A DNA stretch of 7,131 nt from CAYTKU01 sp964550845 (GCA_964550845.1 CAZKAD010000052.1:1-7131); one strand, 5' to 3'. Positions 1 to 6,437 are shown, counted from the stretch's first letter. The notes: generated by a model not told the origin, from the letters alone. A program made the numbers and translations.

Positions 1-1013
1 GTTCGAGACGTTCGAGATTCTTTTTTCCAGTTGCCATCAAACCTTTGACCATAAACATACACTTCTGCCTTGCCTTCGCCAATCGTTCCAAGTGCACGGC
101 GACCCACATCATCGAGAATTTTGTCAGTCACATGCTGAACAATTACGGTGCTGGCCTTGACTGGAGTGCCATGACTATCAACATGGAGTGTATTGCCATG
201 AAATCGTTCAAAGAGTTTGAGATCACTATTATACTTCCAATTGACCACATATGACGGACGAAGAAACGGTATTTCAATATTCCCTACACAATTATTCGCA
301 CACTCGGCAGTCGTACTAGCAGTAAAATTCCAACTGTCAAAATGCACATCAACACTTTTGTCTGCATCCCTCTCGTACACACCATTCCACAAGTCACTGG
401 AAGTAAAGACATTGTGCGGTGCACTTTTGTTTTCATCGCGCCAAAAATATATTCCACGATAAAATTCATCAACATCAAAAATATTATACTGATCGATTTT
501 CTGCAGAGCTTCGGGCGAACCACCCACATGCATATACATGGCACCAGGATATTCTGAAATCAAATCAAGATAATACGGCCGAGCACTGCGGACTGGCCCA
601 ATCTTTTCTACTTCTGCACTTTTGGGAAAAAGGGCCAAAAATCTGGTGATATTCCCTTCAGCTGGAGCTTCATAGACCACGCTCGCAGTAGCAATTCCAT
701 CTTGGGGGCGAGAAGAAATATAATTTTCAATCATCACACCAACGAGTGGTTGAAATTCTTCGCCTTCGCTAGGTACACACTCCCCTGTCAAACCATTTTG
801 AAATTCACAATCTATTCTCTGATGTGAGGGAGTGGTTGTACTCACAAAATTGTCATCAATTTGTAGTGCATTTTCTTCAGGTTTACTTCTCAAAATAAAA
901 TACAAAAGCAAAATAATCGCACACAAAAATATGACGGCTGCAATCGCATAAAACAATTTTTCTTTGTCTTTTTTTATATCTTGAAACAGAGTTTTCCAAA
1001 AATTTTTCTTCAT
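1..1013 (-). CDS. DUF3048 (YerB-like) membrane-anchored protein, 3' end cut by window edge
   Basis: The frame is open from an ATG at 1011-1013 to the left edge (337 residues visible, no stop). Residues about 21-41 form one hydrophobic helix after a Lys-rich start, so the protein is probably anchored with its bulk outside the cytoplasm. DUF3048 hallmarks follow in order: VGVMIEN (91-97), RPQDG and VVYEAPAEGNITRFLALF (102-129), GPVRSARPYYLDL (139-151), HVGGSPEA (162-169), and SAPHNVFTS. The last visible part (GTIGEGKAEVYVYG and onward) matches the second DUF3048 subdomain, so probably only a few dozen residues are missing. Cysteines at 69 and 79, and an ECANNC motif, could form disulfides; this is inference. 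The family's biochemical role is not established. It lies 92 bp downstream of miaB on the same strand, and the spacer is mostly repeat. No Shine-Dalgarno is visible; a palindrome (TGTAATTACA, 1021-1030) sits just before the start. Family assignment is strong; function is unknown. Confidence 0.9.
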   Translation of the reverse strand, partial: MKKNFWKTLFQDIKKDKEKLFYAIAAVIFLCAIILLLYFILRSKPEENALQIDDNFVSTTTPSHQRIDCEFQNGLTGECVPSEGEEFQPLVGVMIENYISSRPQDGIATASVVYEAPAEGNITRFLALFPKSAEVEKIGPVRSARPYYLDLISEYPGAMYMHVGGSPEALQKIDQYNIFDVDEFYRGIYFWRDENKSAPHNVFTSSDLWNGVYERDADKSVDVHFDSWNFTASTTAECANNCVGNIEIPFLRPSYVVNWKYNSDLKLFERFHGNTLHVDSHGTPVKASTVIVQHVTDKILDDVGRRALGTIGEGKAEVYVYGQRFDGNWKKESRTSR

Positions 1014-1032
1014 AAATTACTGTAATTACAAA

Positions 1033-1123
1033 CTGTCATTCCGAATTCCAAACGTAGAGTTGGAAGAGGAATCTTTGGCAGGGTATTTGCTGGAAAGATT
1101 TCTCGCTACGCTCGAAATGACAG
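1033..1123. repeat. 91-bp MITE-like foldback repeat overlapping the miaB 3' end
   Basis: The left end reads CTGTCATTCCGA (1033-1044) and the reverse complement of the right end reads CTGTCATTTCGA (1112-1123), 11 of 12 matching. Inside, each arm carries a GAGGAATCTTT or GAGAAATCTTT block in inverted orientation, so AATCTTT and AAAGATT can pair across a short centre. The left arm also contains its own small hairpin (TTCCAA...TTGGAA). The arrangement resembles the widespread bacterial intergenic repeat with core TCATTCCGAGCGnAGCGAGGAATCT. No transposase and no clear target-site duplication are visible. The right end forms the final codons and stop of miaB. Confidence 0.75.
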
Positions 1124-2464
1124 AACAACATCTAGTATTTTACCATAAAGCATCCATTCTTCCACTTTGAAGATTTCTATCTCCACAATCTGACCAATAA
1201 AACTCTCATTCCCCTTGAACCTCGCGCGTTTCATCTCCAGCGTATTACCACTACACCACCCATTCGCACATTCTTCTACCAGCACAGATACCTTTTGCCC
1301 GAGATACTTTTGGTTTTTTCGCAAAACAGTTTCTTCTGTTAATTTTTGCAGCACCCACCAACGACGTTTCTTTTCTTCTTTGGCAACATCATCTTTAAAG
1401 GCTTTAACTGCCAGGGTTCCACTGCGAGTCGAATACTGAGCCGTGTAGCTAATATCAAAATCACACTGTTTGTAGAGATCAACCGTATCATTGAACTGCT
1501 CTTCAGTCTCACCACAAAACCCGACAATAATATCTGTGCCAAGGGCAATATTCGGCTTTTTTTCTCGAATACGTTTGACCAGATCAATATAAAAATCGCG
1601 TTTGTGGCGACGATTCATGCGTCGAAGCACCTCGTCATTGCCAGACTGCACAGGCAAATGAAGAAAATTCACTTGTTTTGGCAAAGTCAGAGCATCAATA
1701 ACTTCATCCGTCATAAAGATTGGATGCGGAGCCGTATAATGAATACGCTCTAGCCCATCGATCTGATTGAGCTCCCAGAGAAGTTTGGCAAAGTCGCTTT
1801 TGGTGTAGGGATTGTTCGAACTAAAAAATTCAGGATCTGGTGCAATATAATGATTGACAATCTGACCAAGCAGTGTGATCTCGAGGCAACCGTGCAGTGC
1901 CAACTCCTTGGCTTCTTCCAGGATCTCTTTGAGAGAGCGATTGAGCTCAAGCCCACGCGAAAATGGCACGACACAGTAAGTACAAAAATGATTGCAACCT
2001 GTCTGAATTGTTACAAAGGCTTGATAGGCTTTTTTAATCGTTGGGCGCAAGGTAAAATAATGCTCAGCCATATCTTCGACTGGCGCCAGGTTTGGATTGA
2101 GCTCGCCCAGCCATTTGGGCAAATGCACCATGTCTTTGGTGGGGAAAAACAGATCAACCGCAGGCATTTTTTTCTGCATAACACCGTCCTTGTCTCGCCC
2201 AGGCATGCAGCCAGTCACAGCGATGATGAGATTTGGATTTTTCTCTTTCAAAGACTCAAAATTATGTACCATGCTATAGATACGATCCTCTGCAGCCTGA
2301 CGAACCGAACAACTGTTGAGAAGTATGACATCAGCCTCGTGCTCCACAACGGTCGGAATCATTTTGAGACGATCAAAAATCGATTCAATACGCTCAGAAT
2401 CGTTCTTGTTCATCTGACACCCAAAGGTAATGATGTGGTATTTGTAGGCAGATTTTGTTTCCAT
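1106..2464 (-). CDS. miaB: tRNA-2-methylthio-N6-dimethylallyladenosine synthase (MiaB)
   Basis: This 452-aa radical-SAM methylthiotransferase adds a methylthio group to i6A37 of tRNAs reading UNN codons, after MiaA has prenylated the base. The N-terminal UPF0004 domain has three cluster-binding cysteines: C16 in FGCQMN, C52 in NSCSVR and C86 in TGCMPG. The radical-SAM motif CNHFCTYC supplies C157, C161 and C164 and is followed by VVPFSRG. LLGQIVN (198-204), LHLPVQSG (268-275) and a GFCGET block (315-320) are also MiaB-like. A TRAM tRNA-binding domain covers about 385-447. Two positions differ from the usual consensus: I202 where N is common (LGQNVN) and C317 where P is common (GFPGET). The open frame extends to 2545, but I chose the ATG at 2462-2464 because the GCQMN distance then fits the family and a strong promoter lies inside the extension. 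The last residues (LSFRA) and the TAG stop come from the adjacent repeat. MiaB is favoured over MtaB or RimO by overall motif match. Confidence 0.95.
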   Translation of the reverse strand: METKSAYKYHIITFGCQMNKNDSERIESIFDRLKMIPTVVEHEADVILLNSCSVRQAAEDRIYSMVHNFESLKEKNPNLIIAVTGCMPGRDKDGVMQKKMPAVDLFFPTKDMVHLPKWLGELNPNLAPVEDMAEHYFTLRPTIKKAYQAFVTIQTGCNHFCTYCVVPFSRGLELNRSLKEILEEAKELALHGCLEITLLGQIVNHYIAPDPEFFSSNNPYTKSDFAKLLWELNQIDGLERIHYTAPHPIFMTDEVIDALTLPKQVNFLHLPVQSGNDEVLRRMNRRHKRDFYIDLVKRIREKKPNIALGTDIIVGFCGETEEQFNDTVDLYKQCDFDISYTAQYSTRSGTLAVKAFKDDVAKEEKKRRWWVLQKLTEETVLRKNQKYLGQKVSVLVEECANGWCSGNTLEMKRARFKGNESFIGQIVEIEIFKVEEWMLYGKILDVVLSFRA

Positions 2465-2474
2465 AGTAAAATCG

Positions 2475-2503
2475 AGTATACTAGAGAAAGAGACAAAAAT
2501 CAA
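2475..2503 (-). promoter_or_regulatory. sigma70-type promoter for miaB
   Basis: On the minus strand TTGATT (2498-2503) is followed by a 17-bp spacer and TATACT (2475-2480). The expected transcription start is near 2467, only about 3 nt before the miaB ATG, so the mRNA would be practically leaderless. No Shine-Dalgarno could fit. The position also argues against the longer reading frame to 2545. Confidence 0.75.
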
Positions 2504-2538
2504 TGGTACAAATTTTGCTGGGTTTAGAAGAAATTGTA

Positions 2539-2567
2539 TTGACAAAACGTGATTTTTGTGCTATACT
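2539..2567 (+). promoter_or_regulatory. consensus sigma70-type promoter for the 236-aa gene
   Basis: TTGACA (2539-2544), a 17-bp spacer and TATACT (2562-2567) form an almost perfect consensus. The expected start near 2574 gives a leader of about 35 nt before the ATG at 2610. That leader is AT-rich, includes the palindrome ATTTATAAAT (2595-2604), and contains no GGAGG-like sequence. The promoter is divergent from the miaB promoter, with 35 bp between the two -35 boxes. Confidence 0.85.
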
Positions 2568-2609
2568 TAGGATTGTTAATCTAATTATTTATTCATTTAT
2601 AAATATCAT

Positions 2610-3320
2610 ATGCGTCTTGCTCATGGAGAAGAAGTTCCTGCTTTTGGAAGTGAACTTCCAAAACAAAAACCATCTCCTGAAAAGCCAAAACTTCGACTGA
2701 TTCAAGGTGGAGAATCAGAAGAAAGTGAACCTACTGCCAACGAAAAAGCCATACCAGAGCATACTCGAGCACCAGAGCATGATGACTGGGTTTGGAAAAA
2801 TCGGATTGAAGATACAAAAGCAGGAAAACGAGTCATGCCAAGAACTCTTGAATCCGGACAAACTCCAGAAGAAAGCGTAGAAGAACTTCGTAGAACAATA
2901 CAAAATAATGAATGGGACAAAAAAATAAATCAAGCTCATGGGGTGGCACTTATTGAAAATTTAGAAACTAGTGCGCAAAAAGAAAAAACGGATCTCACCA
3001 ATCGAATCGAAGAGATTGCTCTTTTAGCAGATACGCAAGATCGAGCCTATATGTATGACACGTTAATGGGATTTACAAAAGACCCTGGGAAACGAGAAGC
3101 ACTTCTACACTACATAGAACAAATGGAGGATCAGGCGTGGAAGTATGCTCAAAAAAAAGCAAATATGATGGCAGATTTTGAGGCATGGAAAACAGAAGTT
3201 CAATCTCAAGCGAGAGAGTATAAAAATACACTTGATAAATTTACCCCATCATCAAATATCCAAGAAACCAAACCAAAAGGTTTCGTGCAAAGATTTCGTA
3301 ACTGGATTGGTGGAAAATAA
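2610..3320 (+). CDS. hypothetical 236-aa charged soluble protein
   Basis: I do not recognise this protein. Residues about 1-60 are rich in Pro, Glu and Lys and look disordered. Residues about 85-215 are mostly charged and predicted-helical by eye, with Glu/Lys/Gln-rich stretches that could form a helical bundle or short coiled coil. The C-terminus (KGFVQRFRNWIGGK) is a basic, aromatic amphipathic segment that could touch a membrane or a partner; this is inference. There is no signal peptide, transmembrane helix, cysteine cluster or catalytic motif. The ATG is the first possible start, since stops precede it in frame, and it sits about 35 nt downstream of a consensus promoter, so the gene is very probably real. 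The stop is TAA and a terminator follows. The next gene downstream, encoding a PP2C-like membrane protein, points the same way but has its own promoter, so a functional link is only suggested. Confidence 0.85.
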   Translation: MRLAHGEEVPAFGSELPKQKPSPEKPKLRLIQGGESEESEPTANEKAIPEHTRAPEHDDWVWKNRIEDTKAGKRVMPRTLESGQTPEESVEELRRTIQNNEWDKKINQAHGVALIENLETSAQKEKTDLTNRIEEIALLADTQDRAYMYDTLMGFTKDPGKREALLHYIEQMEDQAWKYAQKKANMMADFEAWKTEVQSQAREYKNTLDKFTPSSNIQETKPKGFVQRFRNWIGGK

Positions 3321-3338
3321 TCTTCTTAATTTAGAAAC

Positions 3339-3370
3339 AAAAATCTCCCAAACACAGGGGGATTTTTTAT
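3339..3370 (+). terminator. intrinsic terminator after the 236-aa gene
   Basis: An 11-bp stem pairs AAAAATCTCCC (3339-3349) with GGGGGATTTTT (3357-3367), with one T-G wobble and a 7-nt loop. It runs directly into the T tract, 18 nt after the TAA stop. Confidence 0.85.
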
Positions 3371-3412
3371 TGGAGAAAAACTGCCATTATGATATAATCA
3401 AATAACTTGTAT
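3358..3412 (+). repeat. first copy of a 55-bp sequence flanking the N gap (contig-end overlap)
   Basis: This 55-bp segment, from the GGGG of the terminator stem to CTTGTAT, is repeated exactly at 3513-3567 right after the N run. It contains a full copy of the promoter for the downstream gene (TTGGAG at 3370-3375, TATAAT at 3393-3398). The best reading is that both contigs end in the same k-mer-length sequence and that the genome has one copy. Confidence 0.9.
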
Positions 3413-3512
3413 NNNNNNNNNNNNNNNNNNNNNNNNNNNNNNNNNNNNNNNNNNNNNNNNNNNNNNNNNNNNNNNNNNNNNNNNNNNNNNNNNNNNNNNN
3501 NNNNNNNNNNNN
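3413..3512. other. 100-N scaffold gap, probably false
   Basis: This run of exactly 100 N is the usual placeholder for a gap of unknown size. Because the flanks overlap identically by 55 bp, the true sequence probably closes with no missing bases. The intergenic distance between 3320 and 3576 would then be 100 bp rather than 255 bp. Confidence 0.9.
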
Positions 3513-3567
3513 GGGGATTTTTTATTGGAGAAAAACTGCCATTATGATATAATCAAATAACTTGTAT
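3513..3567 (+). repeat. second copy of the 55-bp sequence flanking the N gap
   Basis: Identical over all 55 bases to 3358-3412. It starts at the first base after the N run, while the other copy ends at the last base before it. This placement is typical of an unresolved assembly-graph overlap and not of a biological direct repeat. Confidence 0.9.
3525..3553 (+). promoter_or_regulatory. extended -10 promoter for the PP2C-like gene
   Basis: TTGGAG (3525-3530), a 17-bp spacer and TATAAT (3548-3553), with TG one base upstream (TGATATAAT), form an extended -10 promoter. The expected start near 3560 leaves a leader of about 15 nt before the ATG at 3576 and no Shine-Dalgarno. The -35 box directly abuts the T tract of the preceding terminator, so the upstream gene is insulated from this one. 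Confidence 0.8.
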
Positions 3568-3575
3568 TTTGTTTT

Positions 3576-6437
3576 ATGTCACAACAGACCAGAGAAATAG
3601 TATCAGCAATTGACCCTGTCAATCACGAAGGTGATAGCCCACTCATGCTTGAATTTCAAAATTTGCAAAGAGCTATTATTCAACGTCTACGGGATCTGAC
3701 AGGAATACCATTTACAGTCGAACAACATGAACGTGCAAGGAAGGCAATGCCTTATCTTAAAGATCTTGAGAGTGCAGCCCCTGATGCAGAGCTTGGACCC
3801 AAAATAGAGACTCTAAAAGATTTTCTTGATTCTCTTCAGGAACCTTCCGTTGTTTTTCCCGAGTCTCTCGATGACCCTCTGGCCGCCGAGCCAGATGCAG
3901 AGAGACAAACAACGAGTGAACAACGAGAAATACCCCGAGGTATACCCCAACAATGGGGAGCAATTTCTTTTCCAAAAGAATTGATGTCTCTATGGAGAGA
4001 CCCATCCTCAAAAGCACAAAGTCGCCTGAAAGAATTACAAGAGCGTTCTGCTCGTAGTGATGCAACGACACCAGAAACAGCAACATCTCTTACTGGAGGG
4101 AAAGATCGCCTCGTCTATCGACCAGATCTTGGCATGTACCTGGTTTGTGACGGTGTTTCTTCACAAGAGAGTATTCCGGTTGTAAACAAAGTAGTTGAAT
4201 TTGTAACGCAAAAAGTGGAAACAACTCTCCCCTTTGATCTTACTGACCGAGCAGAAATTGAAGATCGGTTACAACAAATAATGAAAGAAACCCTAACAGA
4301 ACTTTCTCTATGGACAAGTGTAAATCAAAACAAAGGAAACACAACACTTACCCTCTGCCTTTTTCGAAATAACCATCTTTTTACCATAAACATTGGAGAT
4401 TCACCTGCAGGAGTGTATCGTCCACATGGACCAAAAGAGAAAAAAATTGAATGGCTGACAGAGGATCATAATCTAATATATCAACTCTATGAAGGTGATG
4501 CACAGGCGCTGGCTCTCATTGAAAATCATTTCCGCACAGCCATTGATCCTCGTGATACAGCGCATCTTCCAGACTTTCAGCTTCCTGTACCAGATAAACG
4601 CATACTGGAAAGACACTTTAGCGGGGTAAAAAATGAAAGAGGCCCAAGAAAAATAGCCCTTCAACACCTTGCAGCTCTCTGTGATCAAGCAACCGGTCAA
4701 TATCTGACACCAGAAGCATCAAAACAAGCACTCCGATANNNNNNNNNNNNNNNNNNNNNNNNNNNNNNNNNNNNNNNNNNNNNNNNNNNNNNNNNNNNNN
4801 NNNNNNNNNNNNNNNNNNNNNNNNNNNNNNNNNNNNNNTACCAAAAAGAGGGCATCGAAGCAGTAAATAGCCTGATAGCAAAAACGTTTATCACTAACAT
4901 GGACGTCCCAAATGAAATTCTTAATCTCATGGAAGCCATGGAACGAAAAGGGGTTATATGGCCAAAAATAATTGCAGAAAAATTTTTCCACAGATCACCA
5001 GATATTGTTGAGCCAACAACGCCTGTAGTCGAAACAACTCCACCCGAACAAGTTGATGCTTCAAAACCAATCGATGAACCTCACCAACCAATTCCAGAAG
5101 TTACAGTAGCGGCACCTTCTGCTCCTGTAAAAAAACCATTCTGGAAAAGAACAAGCACTTATGTAGCAGGAGCCATATTAAGTGCATTTGCACTTGTTGC
5201 AGGTATATTTGTTCCTCAAATTCGAAATAATAGATCACAAAAAGAATCAATCGAAGAGGCAGCACAGCCTGTTATCGTGAAAGTTGGTGATCAAGAAAAA
5301 CCTCCGGCAGCAACCTTAGAACCAAATTTTGATCTTGGTGTTTCTCCTGCTGAATTATCAGCAGAACGCCTCAAAGAAGGTATTCGAGCTACAGCAAATG
5401 ATCTTAGAGAAGAGACGAAAAACGCTCTATCAGCACTCGATGTTGGCCTTTTGAAACCTATCCGTGATCATATTGCACAAATATCCACACAAGAAAAGAC
5501 TCTTGAAAATCCACTGCAATCAGATATTGCTACTATTCGTCGAGGGGAAGGTGTAAGTCACGCCCTTAAACGAATGCTTGAGCAAAAACGAGACGAGGAG
5601 CTACAAGCCAATAAAGATAAAAAGCCAGATGAACGAACAGAGACTTGGCAACTTACAGATACAGAAATTACAACAGCAGCTCTTCGAGCAATCCCAACAT
5701 TTGAGCTTCCTCGACTCACACATATTAATGAACAATGGAATTTTACATTTGATACACAAACAAAACAGTTTACTGATGTACGCAAATTTGATAAAAAATT
5801 TGTTGCACTCCAAACAGAAAAATATGCAGCTCAACCTGAGGCTGAAATACAAACACCACCAGAGCGGACTTCTGTCAATCTTGGAAACCGAACCATTACC
5901 GTGGGAGAAACCGTTGAATACCTCCCTCTTATGGCACAGCCAGGACGATTCACCATTACGAGAATTTCACCAGACGGGAAAAAAATATTTATCAAAAATG
6001 CTCTGGTCGGTGAAATTCCTTCTATTCCTGTCAGCCTAGAAAACTTCCAGATGCGGTCACCAGAAAAAGGAAATAAAACCTATGTGATTGACGGATTGTG
6101 GTTTGAAGAGCTTCATGGAGGAGCTACAAATATCCGCTTTACGACTCTTTCTGGTAAAGGAGTAATTGAAGCGATTGCGACACTTATATTGCACGAAGAC
6201 TTTCAAGATGATCAAACCAAAATGAAAGTTGCGCTTGAAGCGGCTCATCATATTGTGTCTGAGGCAAATAAAGATAAGCATATCCTGGATACCTATGATG
6301 TGACCAAAGAAGTGAGTGAAATTCCCAATATTGTCGTTTCTACCGACAGTGTGGTGGTAAAAAAAGTTCGAGGACAACGTGTCATTGAATCAGGACACTT
6401 TAGCCGAGGCAAAACTACAAAAATTCCTCTTGAATAA
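3576..6437 (+). CDS. membrane-spanning PP2C-like (PPM) protein with large unknown C-terminal region; interrupted by N gap
   Basis: The reading frame is 953 codons including 34 unknown ones. Residues about 160-388 resemble the first part of a PPM/PP2C Ser/Thr phosphatase: GKD (D177) aligned with the usual NED, LVCDGVSS (D192-G193) for the metal-binding DG, GNTTLTL (254-260) for GST, NIGDS (272-276) for NVGDS, and LTEDH (294-298). The later SDG and DN metal-binding motifs are not seen and should lie in the gap. The domain is divergent: E of NED is K, and the phosphate-binding Arg before it is not evident. A Pro-rich linker (about 473-518) leads to KKPFWKR and one transmembrane helix (about 528-547), which puts the phosphatase domain in the cytoplasm. 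About 400 residues would lie outside. Within them GEGVSHALKRML (657-668) resembles the start of a LysM-like fold, and the rest I do not recognise. Substrate and partner are unknown. It may be an active phosphatase or a pseudo-enzyme sensor. The stop is TAA, followed by a terminator. Confidence 0.85.
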   Translation: MSQQTREIVSAIDPVNHEGDSPLMLEFQNLQRAIIQRLRDLTGIPFTVEQHERARKAMPYLKDLESAAPDAELGPKIETLKDFLDSLQEPSVVFPESLDDPLAAEPDAERQTTSEQREIPRGIPQQWGAISFPKELMSLWRDPSSKAQSRLKELQERSARSDATTPETATSLTGGKDRLVYRPDLGMYLVCDGVSSQESIPVVNKVVEFVTQKVETTLPFDLTDRAEIEDRLQQIMKETLTELSLWTSVNQNKGNTTLTLCLFRNNHLFTINIGDSPAGVYRPHGPKEKKIEWLTEDHNLIYQLYEGDAQALALIENHFRTAIDPRDTAHLPDFQLPVPDKRILERHFSGVKNERGPRKIALQHLAALCDQATGQYLTPEASKQALRXXXXXXXXXXXXXXXXXXXXXXXXXXXXXXXXXXYQKEGIEAVNSLIAKTFITNMDVPNEILNLMEAMERKGVIWPKIIAEKFFHRSPDIVEPTTPVVETTPPEQVDASKPIDEPHQPIPEVTVAAPSAPVKKPFWKRTSTYVAGAILSAFALVAGIFVPQIRNNRSQKESIEEAAQPVIVKVGDQEKPPAATLEPNFDLGVSPAELSAERLKEGIRATANDLREETKNALSALDVGLLKPIRDHIAQISTQEKTLENPLQSDIATIRRGEGVSHALKRMLEQKRDEELQANKDKKPDERTETWQLTDTEITTAALRAIPTFELPRLTHINEQWNFTFDTQTKQFTDVRKFDKKFVALQTEKYAAQPEAEIQTPPERTSVNLGNRTITVGETVEYLPLMAQPGRFTITRISPDGKKIFIKNALVGEIPSIPVSLENFQMRSPEKGNKTYVIDGLWFEELHGGATNIRFTTLSGKGVIEAIATLILHEDFQDDQTKMKVALEAAHHIVSEANKDKHILDTYDVTKEVSEIPNIVVSTDSVVVKKVRGQRVIESGHFSRGKTTKIPLE
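4739..4838. other. 100-N scaffold gap inside the PP2C-like gene
   Basis: A run of exactly 100 N; unlike the first gap, its flanks share no overlap, so sequence is really missing. The frame happens to continue across 100 N, but that length is a placeholder and the true missing length is unknown. The two halves are joined as one gene on matching orientation, similar composition and the lack of a stop or new start at the edges. Confidence 0.95.

Noticed and set aside
284..544. 86-aa minus-strand open frame
   Set aside because: It is in a different frame on the same strand as the DUF3048 gene, whose conserved motifs span this region.
1040..1115. Repeat hairpin as an intrinsic terminator of miaB
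   Set aside because: No T tract follows the stem on the minus strand, and the miaB stop lies inside the element.
1850..2527. 225-aa plus-strand open frame
   Set aside because: It lies antisense to the conserved miaB domains and its translation resembles no family; it is a shadow of miaB codon usage.
2465..2545. 27-residue N-terminal extension of MiaB
   Set aside because: It contains the miaB promoter, has no family counterpart, and the start at 2464 gives the usual MiaB N-terminus.
3178..3405. 75-aa plus-strand open frame
   Set aside because: It overlaps the end of the 236-aa gene in another frame and runs through the terminator and promoter.
3358..3567. Biological 55-bp direct repeat or duplicated promoter
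   Set aside because: The copies touch both edges of a 100-N placeholder exactly, which fits an assembly overlap much better.
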